NCBI GenBank assembly: GCA_052170135.1 | Contig: JBQNBC010000004.1 | Coordinates: forward strand, 71,313 to 135,312 | Length of the DNA stretch: 64,000 nt | DNA from: Wolinella sp052170135 | GTDB lineage: Bacteria > Campylobacterota > Campylobacteria > Campylobacterales > Helicobacteraceae | Direction: 5' to 3' | Shown: positions 25,774 to 35,101 of the stretch, in pieces | Layout: each line of letters starts with the position of its first letter | How positions within the stretch are numbered: the stretch's first letter is position 1 | Notes under the pieces: generated by a model | What the model saw: the letters and a program-made list of their open reading frames with translations, nothing else | What the model was told of the DNA's origin: nothing | Database searches by the model: none | Position numbers and translations under genes: made by a program

Positions 25774-26195
25774 TAGAAATAGTGGCAAGTATTAATTCAC
25801 TCGATAGTGTGATTGATGAGATTGATATTCTTAACAGTCGTGGGGTTACGCATTTTGTTTTACAAGGTGATTTGGCAAGTGGTAAAACCACGCTTGTGCA
25901 AGCATTTGTTAAAGTGCATGGAATTGATGACTTGGTTACATCGCCTACATTTTCCCTACATCATTGTTATAGTGATGAGATACACCACTACGATCTGTAT
26001 AATCGTGATTTTGAGGAGCTTTTGTCGCTTGGGATTCTTGAGCTTTTTGGTGAGCATGGGGTGCATTTTATCGAGTGGGGCGATGAGCGACTTTTGGAGC
26101 TACTCTCTAGGCTTGGTTTTGGCGTGGGGGTGGTTAGGATTTTTACATGTGATGGTGGGCGTAGATATGAGATTAGCGAGGTGAAGAGTGCATAG
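25770..26195 (+). CDS. tsaE: tRNA threonylcarbamoyladenosine synthesis ATPase TsaE
   Basis: 141 residues, the normal length. The Walker A is GDLASGKTT, followed by the family block SPTFSLHHCY and HYDLYN, then FIEWGDER. TsaE works with TsaB and TsaD in t6A37 tRNA modification. The ATG overlaps the trpD stop by 4 bases, and the end overlaps lptB by 8. Confidence 0.93.
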   Translation: MIEIVASINSLDSVIDEIDILNSRGVTHFVLQGDLASGKTTLVQAFVKVHGIDDLVTSPTFSLHHCYSDEIHHYDLYNRDFEELLSLGILELFGEHGVHFIEWGDERLLELLSRLGFGVGVVRIFTCDGGRRYEISEVKSA

Positions 26196-26910
26196 TTTAA
26201 GGGCCGAGAATCTAAGTAAGCAGATTAAAAAAAGCTCCATAATTCGCAATATCTCACTAGAGGTGAATAGTGGCGAAGTGGTCGGACTACTGGGGCCAAA
26301 TGGTGCGGGAAAGACGACGACGTTTTACATTATCTGTGGGCTTTTGCGTGCTAGTAGTGGGAGTGTATTTCTTGATGGGGAGGATATTTCACGGTTGCCA
26401 CTACATAGTCGATCGTTGCTTGGCATTGGCTATCTGCCACAAGAATCGAGTGTATTTAAGGATTTGAGTGTGGAGGAGAATCTTATGCTAGCAGCTGAGG
26501 TTGCCTTGCCAAATAGAGCTGAGCACAGCAAGAGAATCGAGTATCTTCTGGAGGCGTTTAATATAGAGCCTATTCGCGGGCGTAAAGGTATCAGCCTAAG
26601 CGGTGGCGAGCGTCGGCGTGTGGAGATAGCGCGCGCGCTTGTCAAGAATCCGCGTTTTATCCTCCTTGATGAGCCATTTGCTGGAGTAGATCCACTTGCT
26701 GTTGTGGATATACAGCGCATTATTGAGCAGCTTGTTGGATTTGGTATTGGTGTGCTAATCACCGATCATAACGTCCGCGAAACTCTATCTGTTTGCCATC
26801 GTGCGTATGTAATAAAAGATGGTGAGCTGCTTGCACAAGGAGAATCGGAAGCTATCTATGAAAATGAGCTAGTCAGAAAGCACTACCTAGGTGAACACTT
26901 TAGACTATGA
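26188..26910 (+). CDS. lptB: LPS export ABC ATPase LptB
   Basis: 240 residues; GTG start. Walker A LGPNGAGKTTTFY, Q-loop LPQES, LSGGERRRVEIARAL, Walker B FILLDEPFAGVDP and switch His in ITDHNVRETL, all matching LptB rather than a general importer. It powers lipopolysaccharide extraction from the inner membrane with LptFG. It lies directly before rpoN (4-base overlap), a linkage also common in proteobacteria. Confidence 0.93.
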   Translation: MHSLRAENLSKQIKKSSIIRNISLEVNSGEVVGLLGPNGAGKTTTFYIICGLLRASSGSVFLDGEDISRLPLHSRSLLGIGYLPQESSVFKDLSVEENLMLAAEVALPNRAEHSKRIEYLLEAFNIEPIRGRKGISLSGGERRRVEIARALVKNPRFILLDEPFAGVDPLAVVDIQRIIEQLVGFGIGVLITDHNVRETLSVCHRAYVIKDGELLAQGESEAIYENELVRKHYLGEHFRL

Positions 26911-28169
26911 AGCTCCGCCAATCGCTCCAGGTAAAGACTAGGCTATCTGCCACGCTAAAGAGTTGGTTGCCAATTCTCCAGAGTGGGCTTGGTGATTTGG
27001 AGGATACACTTAGTGATTTCACCGCGGAGAATCCATACATAGATGTTCGTTCTAAAATTCAAAGTGATCTGAGCTCAAAACTTCCAAAAAAGCAGTTTGA
27101 ACGCACACATAGAAATTCTCTCACAGACAAAATCGAAGCTATGACGCTTTGTGAGACCTCACTCTATGAGCAGTTACTCGCTCAGATTGAGCCACCGCTA
27201 TTTCCTACGAGCATGTCGCAAAATATCGCTACAAAAATAGTTGAAAACATAAGTGAAGAGGGCTATTTTGATGGTGATTTAGATGAGATAGCGCGTGAGT
27301 GTGAAGTGGGTATTGAGCAGTGCGAGCGCATTAGGCAGCGATTCTCTCAGCTTGAGCCACCTGGAATAGGTGCACTAGATGTAAAGGAATCGTTTCTCTT
27401 TCAGCTTGATCATATGGATTGTGATGCATCACTTTTTGAGCTAATAAGAGAAATTATAATAGGACTAGAGAATCACACTCGATTCCGTAAGCATGCGCTC
27501 TATAACGATGCTATGCGCATTATTAGGAGCTTTAAGAATCCGCCCGCACTTGATTATTTTGAAAAAGTTGCTGATGTGATTCCTGATCTTTTTGTGCACG
27601 ATTATTCTGGGAGTATCGAGGTGCGGATAAATGACGATTACTATCCAAGTATCACTATTGATTCTTCTGGTGTGGATAAGAAGCACGAATATGTTCGCGC
27701 AAAAATTAAAGAGGCGCGTGACTTAGTGGATGCGCTAGAGATGCGTAAGGCAACGCTATATAAGATTGGGTTGATGATAGTTGAGTACCAGTATGACTTT
27801 TTTATGGGCGGTGAGATACGCCCGATGAAGTTAAAGGATTTAGCAGAGGAGTTTGGGCACTCGCCATCTACTATTTCGCGTGCCATATCATCAAAATATC
27901 TAGAGTGCAATAGAGGAATCTTTTCGCTTAAGAGCTTTTTTGCCACGGCAATTGACGAGGATACGTCAAATGCCGCAATTAAGGATTTTATTGCCGATAT
28001 GGTAAAGAATGAGCCACGAAATAAGCCTTTAAGTGATTTGAAGATTCTCCAAGATGTGGAGAAGAAATTTGGTATAAAAATGGTGCGTCGAACAATCACC
28101 AAATATCGCAAGCAGCTTAATATCGCAAGCTCAAGTGAAAGGAAAAAACTATATGAAATCAGCATTTAG
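26907..28169 (+). CDS. rpoN: RNA polymerase sigma-54 factor
   Basis: 420 residues. The N-terminal activator-contact region MKLRQSLQVKTRLSATLKSW is followed by the core-binding domain and a C-terminus with the helix-turn-helix and a RpoN-box-like MVRRTITKYRKQLNI. Sigma-54 in this phylum drives hook and basal-body flagellar genes. The flagellar genes of this window (Maf, FlgP, FlgQ) lie 1.5 kb downstream, but I saw no clear -24/-12 site before them. Confidence 0.95.
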   Translation: MKLRQSLQVKTRLSATLKSWLPILQSGLGDLEDTLSDFTAENPYIDVRSKIQSDLSSKLPKKQFERTHRNSLTDKIEAMTLCETSLYEQLLAQIEPPLFPTSMSQNIATKIVENISEEGYFDGDLDEIARECEVGIEQCERIRQRFSQLEPPGIGALDVKESFLFQLDHMDCDASLFELIREIIIGLENHTRFRKHALYNDAMRIIRSFKNPPALDYFEKVADVIPDLFVHDYSGSIEVRINDDYYPSITIDSSGVDKKHEYVRAKIKEARDLVDALEMRKATLYKIGLMIVEYQYDFFMGGEIRPMKLKDLAEEFGHSPSTISRAISSKYLECNRGIFSLKSFFATAIDEDTSNAAIKDFIADMVKNEPRNKPLSDLKILQDVEKKFGIKMVRRTITKYRKQLNIASSSERKKLYEISI

Positions 28170-28860
28170 ATTCCTTGTTTTAGTCTTCGTCATGACGTTT
28201 TTTAGCGCATGTGGCTACTTCAAAGATCAAAATTTTTTGCATGTAGATGAGACGTATCATCCGCCAAAGGGAAGTACTCATCAGATCACGTATCTGGCGT
28301 ATATCCCTACTGAGATCTCCACGCGCTACACGTTAAGTCGCGCTGCGTATGAGACTCTCTCGCCACAGATGGATTCTTATGCTAAAGATGTGGCAAAGGA
28401 GTGGAATCGAAAATTTCCAGCTATCCTGCAAGACAAGGGCATAGGCATTATCGCTACACACGCAAGCCTAAGCTCGCTCACACTAAGTGATAAAAATGCA
28501 CTTCATGCGCTCTTTACTTCAAAAATACGCGCAGATATTCGTGAAGTGCGCTCACAAAGAGCCGATGAAGAGCAGGTAAATAGACTAGTAAAGTCTAAGT
28601 TTGTGCTTTTGTTAAGTGCTGAGATGTCTATTATTGAGCCAGCGAGCGGTGAGCTAATGTGGAGCAAGAAAAGCGACCTTGGTGAGATTATTTTAAATGG
28701 TCGCGGAGATGTGCCTATGGCGACTATCAGCGATTATATCGAGGGTATATACACAGACCTAGCGAGCGAGATGATAGCGCGCTTAGAGGTAGCAGATCGT
28801 GCTTTATTAATCGTCCCGACAGAAGAGATGAGAATCATGAAGGGAATCTGGCAAAGATGA
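28153..28860 (+). CDS. HpaA-family lipoprotein
   Basis: 235 residues from the ATG at 28153 (AAAGGA upstream), overlapping rpoN by 17 bases; a GTG six codons earlier is open too. A lipoprotein signal peptide ends in FFSAC. Later stretches YAKDVAKEWNRKFPAILQDK and SIIEPASGELMWSKKSDL resemble the matching positions of H. pylori HpaA (neuraminyllactose-binding haemagglutinin family, an outer-membrane and flagellar-sheath lipoprotein). It is probably a paralogue. Placement after rpoN fits a link to the flagellar sheath, as inference. Confidence 0.65.
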   Translation: MKSAFRFLVLVFVMTFFSACGYFKDQNFLHVDETYHPPKGSTHQITYLAYIPTEISTRYTLSRAAYETLSPQMDSYAKDVAKEWNRKFPAILQDKGIGIIATHASLSSLTLSDKNALHALFTSKIRADIREVRSQRADEEQVNRLVKSKFVLLLSAEMSIIEPASGELMWSKKSDLGEIILNGRGDVPMATISDYIEGIYTDLASEMIARLEVADRALLIVPTEEMRIMKGIWQR

Positions 28861-28933
28861 TAACGTGCTTATTTGACAAAACATCTTTTTTAGATTCTTG
28901 TAGTGTATCTTCCCTGCTGGATATTTGACTTAA

Positions 28934-29569
28934 ATGAGAGATATGAATGAAGCACAAAGTAGGCTTTTAGGTGAAGTTTGCGAGGAGCTTGAGCGTGGCT
29001 TTGCTAGACTTAGTGGTGTTGGTAGATTGGTGGCTATTTTTGGTAGTGCTAGGATTGATTTTTCACATAAATACTACATAGCTGCGCGGGAGCTTTCAAA
29101 GAGAATCGCACAGAAAAATATCGGGATTGTTACTGGTGGAGGTCCTGGTATTATGGAAGCGGCAAATCTCGGTGCGCACGAGGCAAATGGGTTATCTGTC
29201 GGCTTGAATATAAGCCTACCGTATGAGCAGAAACTAAATAGCTTTGCAGATATTGGGATTATTTTTCGCCATTTTTTTATTCGTAAACTGATGTTTGTTG
29301 AGCATTCTAGTATGTTTGTGATTTTTCCTGGTGGTTTTGGAACGCTTGATGAGCTCTTTGAGGTGCTAGTACTCGCGCAAACTGGCAAAATAAGCATTCC
29401 ACCATTAATTCTGTATGGGCGTGATTATTGGCAAGGGCTTTTGTCGTGGTTAGAAACGAGGTTGCTGAGCGATGGTGTAATATCTAGCAGTGATACAGCC
29501 CTTTGGAGGGTTGCTGATAGCGTCGATGAGGCATTTTTGCTATTAGAAAATGGACTTTTTACGGCTTAG
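28934..29569 (+). CDS. LOG-family protein (TIGR00730-like)
   Basis: 211 residues. The family motifs GGGPGIMEAAN and PGGFGTLDELFEV are intact; they form the nucleotide-monophosphate phosphoribohydrolase site of the Lonely Guy family. In bacteria these enzymes hydrolyse AMP-like nucleotides to base and ribose 5-phosphate; the physiological role here is unknown. An ATG three codons downstream of the chosen start is an alternative. Confidence 0.85.
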   Translation: MRDMNEAQSRLLGEVCEELERGFARLSGVGRLVAIFGSARIDFSHKYYIAARELSKRIAQKNIGIVTGGGPGIMEAANLGAHEANGLSVGLNISLPYEQKLNSFADIGIIFRHFFIRKLMFVEHSSMFVIFPGGFGTLDELFEVLVLAQTGKISIPPLILYGRDYWQGLLSWLETRLLSDGVISSSDTALWRVADSVDEAFLLLENGLFTA

Positions 29570-29692
29570 ATTCTTGAGTATTTCTAATTGTGCTAGAGAT
29601 AAAAAAGTACTAAAAGCAAAGAATCTTAATAGGTGTGGTGTTAGCTTATACTATGTTTTGGATTCCCATAAAATAATCGAAAAAGGGCAGAT

Positions 29693-31687
29693 ATGAGCCT
29701 AATAGAAGTTCTAGAAAATGGTACAAAAGATGAGATATACGCTGCGCTTAGTGCGCGCTTTGTCAAGAATCTAGAATTTTTTAGCAAGCATATTCCAGCC
29801 CTTAGTGCGCGCCTAAATGCACCATCTAGCGAGTATGGTTTGTGGCTAGATGATAAAGGTGTAAATATAGCAAATTTACGCACGCGCGAATTTCTTTTTC
29901 CAGAGATAAATGGGCGACATGGAATGCTTTTTTCTGCGAAAAATCTAAGCCAATCACCACTAAGTCATGAGGCATGGACACTGCATTCAAGCGGGCTGAG
30001 CCCAAGTGAGATTGACGAATCACGCTTAAGACTTACTGGCAAAATGTGCAATGATCTTTTGAGGACTGCCAAGAATCTAGGCATGAGTACAAAAGGGATT
30101 GCAATGCCCGAGAATTTTTTGCCATCTACAACATTACTCGGGCTTGCTGGTGGACTTATTCTTGAGTGTCTTAGGGAGCGATTTTCGCGCTTTCATTCGT
30201 TGTTAATCTTTGAAGAATCGCTAGATTTGTTCCGTATCGCCTGTCATACAGTTGATTTTCCAGCACTATTTTTGCAGGTTTCAGATTCTGCTTGCTATAT
30301 ATTTGTGGAGGGGTTGATAAGTCGAGATTTTGTTAAACATTTTTTTGAATCTCGTCGTGTTAGTTCAAATTTTTTACGCTTAGAGCTTGCGCCATATGAG
30401 ACGCCAAAAGTAGCCGCTGTGCGCGCCATAATCAATGAAGCTCATGGGGTTAATTTACGCGGTTGGGGAAGTTTTGATGATGAGATGATAGGGATAAAAA
30501 ATGCGCTACAAAATATAGATTACAGTGCAAAAATGCAACAAAAATCAGTGCTAGTTTTGCCACGTCGTATCGATGCTCCTATATGTGTAGTTGGGAATGG
30601 TCCTAGCCTCGATTCTTTGTTGCCATTTATCAAGAAAAATCAGCACAAAATGATAATTTTAAGCGCAGGAACCGCGTTAAAACCACTAAAAAACTTTGGA
30701 ATCTCACCTGATTTTCAGGTAGAGATTGAGCGCGTGGATTATCTAAAAGATGTATTAAGCGGTGCGCCACTTGGTGATGTGCCGCTACTAAGTGCAAGTG
30801 TAGTAGATCCAAGCGCACTAAACCTAGCCAAAGAATCCTATCTTTTTGCCCGTGCTGGAAGTGCTGCTAGTGAGCTTTGTGAACCTAGTTTTAAACTCAT
30901 GCTCTCATCTCCATTTGTTGGAAATGCCGCTTTTGCACTAGCATGTATATTCGGTAGTGATGTGCTTGTTGCCGGGCTTGATTGTGGGTATATTAAGGGT
31001 GCGAAAAAACATGCTAGCGGATCGTTTTATGGTGAGGAGACGTGTGAGATTCCTGCTGGGGTGTTTAGGGTGCGCGCAAATGGCTCACATGAGGTCTATT
31101 CTGATTCTATTTTTGCCATGTCGCGTGAGAATCTAGAGGCAGCGATAAAGTTTTTTATGCCACAGATGGTATTAAATCTCGGTGATGGCGCGTACATTGA
31201 GGGCTCTAGGAGTGTTTTACCTGGCGATTTTGAATTAAAAGAGATTAACAAAGCACGTGCCTTGAGGGAGTTTAAACGCTCTTTTAGCAAAGAATCTGAG
31301 CAGCTTTTTATGCGCGTAGGTGATTTTGGGCTAGATGAGTGGGGGAAGTTTAGACAGATTCTTAAAAGCGTATGGAAGAGGGAGGTTGGCAATAGAGCTG
31401 AGATATTTTTATTTATCGATGATGTTTTTGTACTATTAGCTCAAGATTCTTTGCGTTCACCGTTGCTTGAAAAGCTCATAGGAGGTAGCATTTCACACTT
31501 TTTGCAGATGCTTTTGGTATGCTCACTTCATCTAAGAGAGAGTGATATTTTAACTTTCTTTGAGTGCGCTAGAGGTATATTTCTGGACGGAATTGAGCAG
31601 TTCCACCGCGAGTATGTTGCGACTATTTTACGCCAGCGACTAAATATGTGGAACAGTGATTGCTTAAGACCTACGACATTAGGTTAA
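29693..31687 (+). CDS. Motility accessory factor (Maf, DUF115 family)
   Basis: 664 residues. The central domain holds the MAF/DUF115 core with CVVGNGPSLDSLLPFI and IILSAGTALKPLKNFGISPD near residues 300-345, and VAGLDCGYIKGAKKHASGS further on. Members of this family in Campylobacter and Helicobacter transfer nonulosonic acids such as pseudaminic acid to flagellin. A TATACT at 29647-29652 may be its -10 box. It is followed by FlgP- and FlgQ-like genes, supporting a flagellar role. Confidence 0.85.
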   Translation: MSLIEVLENGTKDEIYAALSARFVKNLEFFSKHIPALSARLNAPSSEYGLWLDDKGVNIANLRTREFLFPEINGRHGMLFSAKNLSQSPLSHEAWTLHSSGLSPSEIDESRLRLTGKMCNDLLRTAKNLGMSTKGIAMPENFLPSTTLLGLAGGLILECLRERFSRFHSLLIFEESLDLFRIACHTVDFPALFLQVSDSACYIFVEGLISRDFVKHFFESRRVSSNFLRLELAPYETPKVAAVRAIINEAHGVNLRGWGSFDDEMIGIKNALQNIDYSAKMQQKSVLVLPRRIDAPICVVGNGPSLDSLLPFIKKNQHKMIILSAGTALKPLKNFGISPDFQVEIERVDYLKDVLSGAPLGDVPLLSASVVDPSALNLAKESYLFARAGSAASELCEPSFKLMLSSPFVGNAAFALACIFGSDVLVAGLDCGYIKGAKKHASGSFYGEETCEIPAGVFRVRANGSHEVYSDSIFAMSRENLEAAIKFFMPQMVLNLGDGAYIEGSRSVLPGDFELKEINKARALREFKRSFSKESEQLFMRVGDFGLDEWGKFRQILKSVWKREVGNRAEIFLFIDDVFVLLAQDSLRSPLLEKLIGGSISHFLQMLLVCSLHLRESDILTFFECARGIFLDGIEQFHREYVATILRQRLNMWNSDCLRPTTLG

Positions 31688-31701
31688 CAAAAGGAATTGC
31701 G

Positions 31702-32250
31702 ATGACAAGAAAGTTTTTCACTTCAATGGTTGCAGGGACGCTACTTTTAGCGACAGGTGCTACAGCAAGTAATGGTGGTGTTACTACTGTTACTTCAAAT
31801 ATTCAAAGCGGTGCGATTGACTACCCAAATCGTAACTCTTATAAATCCACTGAGCTACGTGGTAACGAAGTGCAGACAGATGAGGTGGTGATCCCAAATG
31901 CGCCTATGATTACTCCTTCAAGCATTATTGAGATTAATGCAGTTGGTATGGGCGTGGCACCTGAGAGTACGATTTCTCCAGCACAAGCACTCGCACTTGC
32001 AAAGCGTGCAGCAATTGTAGATGCTTACCGACAAATTGGTGAAAAAATGTATGGAATCCGCGTTAATGCACAAGACACCGTGCGTGATATGGTACTTAAA
32101 AATTCTACTGTGAAGACAAAAGTACTAGCGGTAATTCGCAATGCGGAGGTAGTTGAGACAGTCTATAAAGATGGTCTATGCCAAGTTAGCATGGAGCTAA
32201 AGCTAGATGGTAAGCGTTGGTATAGAATCCTAACTGGCGAAGAGTTCTAA
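31702..32250 (+). CDS. flgP: FlgP-like flagellar basal-disk protein
   Basis: 182 residues from the ATG at 31702, which follows AAAGGA by 5 bases. A signal peptide (about 1-22) is followed by INAVGMGVAPESTISPAQAL and KRAAIVDAYRQIGEKMYGI, the LPP20-like core shared with FlgP. FlgP forms the large basal disk around the flagellar motor in this phylum and is essential for motility in Campylobacter. Unlike Campylobacter FlgP, no lipobox Cys is present. FlgQ follows by 4 bases. Confidence 0.8.
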   Translation: MTRKFFTSMVAGTLLLATGATASNGGVTTVTSNIQSGAIDYPNRNSYKSTELRGNEVQTDEVVIPNAPMITPSSIIEINAVGMGVAPESTISPAQALALAKRAAIVDAYRQIGEKMYGIRVNAQDTVRDMVLKNSTVKTKVLAVIRNAEVVETVYKDGLCQVSMELKLDGKRWYRILTGEEF

Positions 32251-32254
32251 GAAG

Positions 32255-32764
32255 TTGCCAGCAGACCTTTTTTGCAAGGGCTTTTTAGCTCTTGCAATCT
32301 CACTCTTTACGACACTTTTTTTATTTACTGGGTGTGCACCAAAGTCTTCGATTCTTATTGATTCTGAGGCTAAATTACTGACATTTTCTACATCTCAATT
32401 TCGCTTCAATGACACTGGATTCTTAAAACATTACGCAGATAGAATTGTGCTTGAAACATATCAAGCGGGCAATGCAGGAATCGCTCTTGAGATTTTAGAT
32501 GATTCGATATGCATTAGCGGTAGTTGCTATGACAAGGAGCGTGTAAGTCGCGAGATTTTTGGTGATTATGGATATGCGACGCTTTTAGAAGAGATTCTTC
32601 TAGGGCGAGAGATTTTTGGTGGTGAGGGTACGACAAGTGCGCATGGAATCGTACGACAAGTTGTTGTTATTTCGCCTTATCACATCATATACGAGAGGGG
32701 TGGAGGTAAAATCTCCTTTCGCGAGCGATACAAAAAGACAATTTTGATAATTAAGGAACTTTAA
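32255..32764 (+). CDS. flgQ: FlgQ-like lipoprotein
   Basis: 169 residues; TTG start 4 bases after the flgP-like stop. The N-terminus is a lipoprotein signal peptide with lipobox FTGC, followed by a compact alpha/beta domain. In Campylobacter, FlgQ stabilises FlgP in the outer membrane and is encoded beside it. The name rests mainly on that neighbourhood and the lipobox; the sequence itself is weakly diagnostic. Confidence 0.6.
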   Translation: MPADLFCKGFLALAISLFTTLFLFTGCAPKSSILIDSEAKLLTFSTSQFRFNDTGFLKHYADRIVLETYQAGNAGIALEILDDSICISGSCYDKERVSREIFGDYGYATLLEEILLGREIFGGEGTTSAHGIVRQVVVISPYHIIYERGGGKISFRERYKKTILIIKEL

Positions 32765-32768
32765 AAAA

Positions 32769-33620
32769 GTGAGAGAGAAGTTTATCGGTGCGCATGTAAG
32801 TGCGAGTGGTGGCGTGCAGAATGCTCCCATAAATGCCCAAAAAATTGGCGCTCGGGCATTTGCACTTTTTACTAAGAATCAACGGCAATGGAGTGCTAAG
32901 CCACTTGAATCAAGCGAGGTTGACGCCTTTAAGGAGAATTTGTATACAACTGGGATATTGCCCAGTCATGTTTTGCCACATGATAGCTATCTGATAAATC
33001 TCGGACATCCAGAAGATGAGGCATTAGAGAAGTCGCGTGTAGCGTTTATCGATGAGATTCGGAGGTGTGAGATTCTTGGGCTTGATAGGTTGAATTTCCA
33101 TCCAGGTAGTCACCTAAAGCAGATAAGCGAGAGTGAATGTCTCCATCGCGTAGCAGAATCGATAAATATCGCGCTAGATTCCACTTCAAATGTCATTGTG
33201 GTTATCGAAAATACCGCGGGGCAGGGCAGTAACGTCGGATATGACTTCCGTCATTTAGGCGAAATCATCGATCAAGTCAAAGACAAAAGTCGCGTGGGTG
33301 TATGTATCGATACTTGTCATATGTTTAGTGCCGGGTATGACATCCGCACGCACGAGGCGTATGAGGAGAGTATGGGAATTTTTGGGCGCGAGGTTGGATT
33401 TCAGTTTTTAAAGGGTATGCATATTAACGATTCTAAGGCCAAATTTCAAAGTCATGTGGATAGGCATCATAGCATTGGTGCTGGCGAGCTTGGGATTGAG
33501 CCTTTTAGATTTATCATGAATGACCCACGAACAGACGGGATTCCTCTTATTTTGGAGACAATCGATGAGAATCTGTGGGCAGATGAGATATCTTTGCTCT
33601 ACTCGCTAATTGCGCAATAA
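32769..33620 (+). CDS. nfo: Endonuclease IV
   Basis: 283 residues; GTG start. The AP-endonuclease family 2 signatures are complete: GAHVSASGGVQNAP, NFHPGSHL, VVIENTAGQGSNVG, CIDTCHMFSAGYD and HINDSK, with HHSIGAGELG carrying metal-binding residues. It cleaves DNA 5' to abasic sites in base-excision repair. It starts 4 bases after the flgQ-like stop. Confidence 0.97.
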   Translation: MREKFIGAHVSASGGVQNAPINAQKIGARAFALFTKNQRQWSAKPLESSEVDAFKENLYTTGILPSHVLPHDSYLINLGHPEDEALEKSRVAFIDEIRRCEILGLDRLNFHPGSHLKQISESECLHRVAESINIALDSTSNVIVVIENTAGQGSNVGYDFRHLGEIIDQVKDKSRVGVCIDTCHMFSAGYDIRTHEAYEESMGIFGREVGFQFLKGMHINDSKAKFQSHVDRHHSIGAGELGIEPFRFIMNDPRTDGIPLILETIDENLWADEISLLYSLIAQ

Positions 33621-33702
33621 AGGTATTTCTTACTATCTTTGAAGTATATTCCACCCTCTTTTAGCAATGGGCTTTGCACCGACTTCAACTTAAGGCAAAA
33701 CT

Positions 33703-34629
33703 TTGAGACATTTTTTGACGTTAAAAGATTTTAGTCGCGAGGAGATTCTTGAGATTCTCACACTTGCAATGAAGATTAAGGGTGACTTTAAAAAAGGCGT
33801 ACACCAGCCACTTATGCAGGGTAAGACGCTTGGTATGATTTTTGAAAAGAGTTCAACACGTACGCGAGTGAGCTTTGAAGCCGGGATTTATCAGCTAGGT
33901 GGCATGGGGCTTTTTCTATCTAGTCGCGATATTCAGCTTGGGCGTGGTGAGCCTATGAAGGACACTGCACGTGTTATTTCACGAATGGTAGATATGGTGA
34001 TGATCCGTACCGCTGGACATGAGAGAATCGAGGAGTTTGCGCGCTATTCGAGCGTGCCTGTGATTAATGGCCTGAGCGATTCTTATCACCCTGTGCAGTT
34101 AATGGCGGACTATATGACTATGATGGAGTATGGCAAAGACAAGAATCCTACAGTCGCCTATATTGGCGATGGAAACAATATGACGCACTCATGGCTAATG
34201 CTCGCTGCTAAGCTTGGCTTTGAGCTAAGAGTTGCTACACCAAGGGGCTATGAGCCGGATTCTTCTATCTTTGAGTGCGCGCTAATGCTAGCTAAAGAAT
34301 CAGGTGCAAAAATCACGCTTACAAATGATCCAAAAATAGCCGTTGATGGCGTAGATGTGGTTACGACTGACACGTGGGCATCTATGGGACAGGAGGCTGA
34401 GAAGGAGAAACGTGAGCGCGATTTTCAGGGGTATTGTGTCGATTCTGCACTTATGAAGCTTGCTAAGGGCGATGCAATTTTTTTACATTGTCTACCGGCT
34501 TATCGTGGTCAGGAAGTGAGCGAAGAGGTGCTAGAGGGCGCACAGAGTGTGATTTTTGATGAGGCAGAGAATCGCCTCCATGCACAGAAAGGAATTATGG
34601 TTTGGCTAGAGCAAAAAAAAGAGAGCTAG
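33703..34629 (+). CDS. argF: Ornithine carbamoyltransferase
   Basis: 308 residues; TTG start with TAAGG 8 bases upstream. The carbamoyl phosphate loop SSTRTRVSFE, HPVQLMADY, the ornithine-loop region TDTWASMGQE and FLHCLPAYRG are all present. It makes citrulline for arginine synthesis in the cytoplasm. The last codons contain eight A and overlap the next gene, which lies in the -1 frame. Confidence 0.95.
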   Translation: MRHFLTLKDFSREEILEILTLAMKIKGDFKKGVHQPLMQGKTLGMIFEKSSTRTRVSFEAGIYQLGGMGLFLSSRDIQLGRGEPMKDTARVISRMVDMVMIRTAGHERIEEFARYSSVPVINGLSDSYHPVQLMADYMTMMEYGKDKNPTVAYIGDGNNMTHSWLMLAAKLGFELRVATPRGYEPDSSIFECALMLAKESGAKITLTNDPKIAVDGVDVVTTDTWASMGQEAEKEKRERDFQGYCVDSALMKLAKGDAIFLHCLPAYRGQEVSEEVLEGAQSVIFDEAENRLHAQKGIMVWLEQKKES

Positions 34630-35090
34630 AGCTTGAAATCTTGCACAAGGATATAGCTGGTAAGGTTGGTGAGATGATAAAGGATAGCCAAAACCGCAAC
34701 CAGGCCAGCTTGCACTTTTTGGATAAAAAGAACGCTACGCTTGAAATTACAAAAGGGCGCATAAGCCTAGATGAGGTGAGTTTCATCAGGAGCGATAGTG
34801 GCGATGAATATGCGCTTTTGTCAAATTCTGCACTATTTTCTTTGCTTGCTCTTATACAAAATAGCTATGACGAGAGGTTGCGACTATATCTTGAGCGCGA
34901 GATTCTCCAGCAGATGCCAATAGACTTTGATGACGTGTGGGAAGTGGCGATGATGGAACTAAGGCAGGGCAATGATAGGCTTGAACCTATCGATACAAAG
35001 AGGTTGATTAAGGATATAAAGCGACGCCATCCAAATCTATTTTTTCAGCTAGGCGACCTTTTGGGACGCAAAGAAGAGATGTTTGAATAG
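34602..35090 (+). CDS. DUF2603/UPF0763-type Campylobacterota protein
   Basis: 162 residues, soluble, charged; TTG start 9 bases after AAAGGA and inside the end of argF (28-base overlap). ELEILHKDIAGKVGEMI and the closing LIKDIKRRHPNLFF agree with my recollection of the UPF0763 family, which is confined to this phylum and has no known function. A -1 shift on the A8 run of argF would fuse it to ArgF. Confidence 0.6.
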   Translation: MARAKKRELELEILHKDIAGKVGEMIKDSQNRNQASLHFLDKKNATLEITKGRISLDEVSFIRSDSGDEYALLSNSALFSLLALIQNSYDERLRLYLEREILQQMPIDFDDVWEVAMMELRQGNDRLEPIDTKRLIKDIKRRHPNLFFQLGDLLGRKEEMFE

Positions 35091-35101
35091 AAAGGAAACT
35101 C

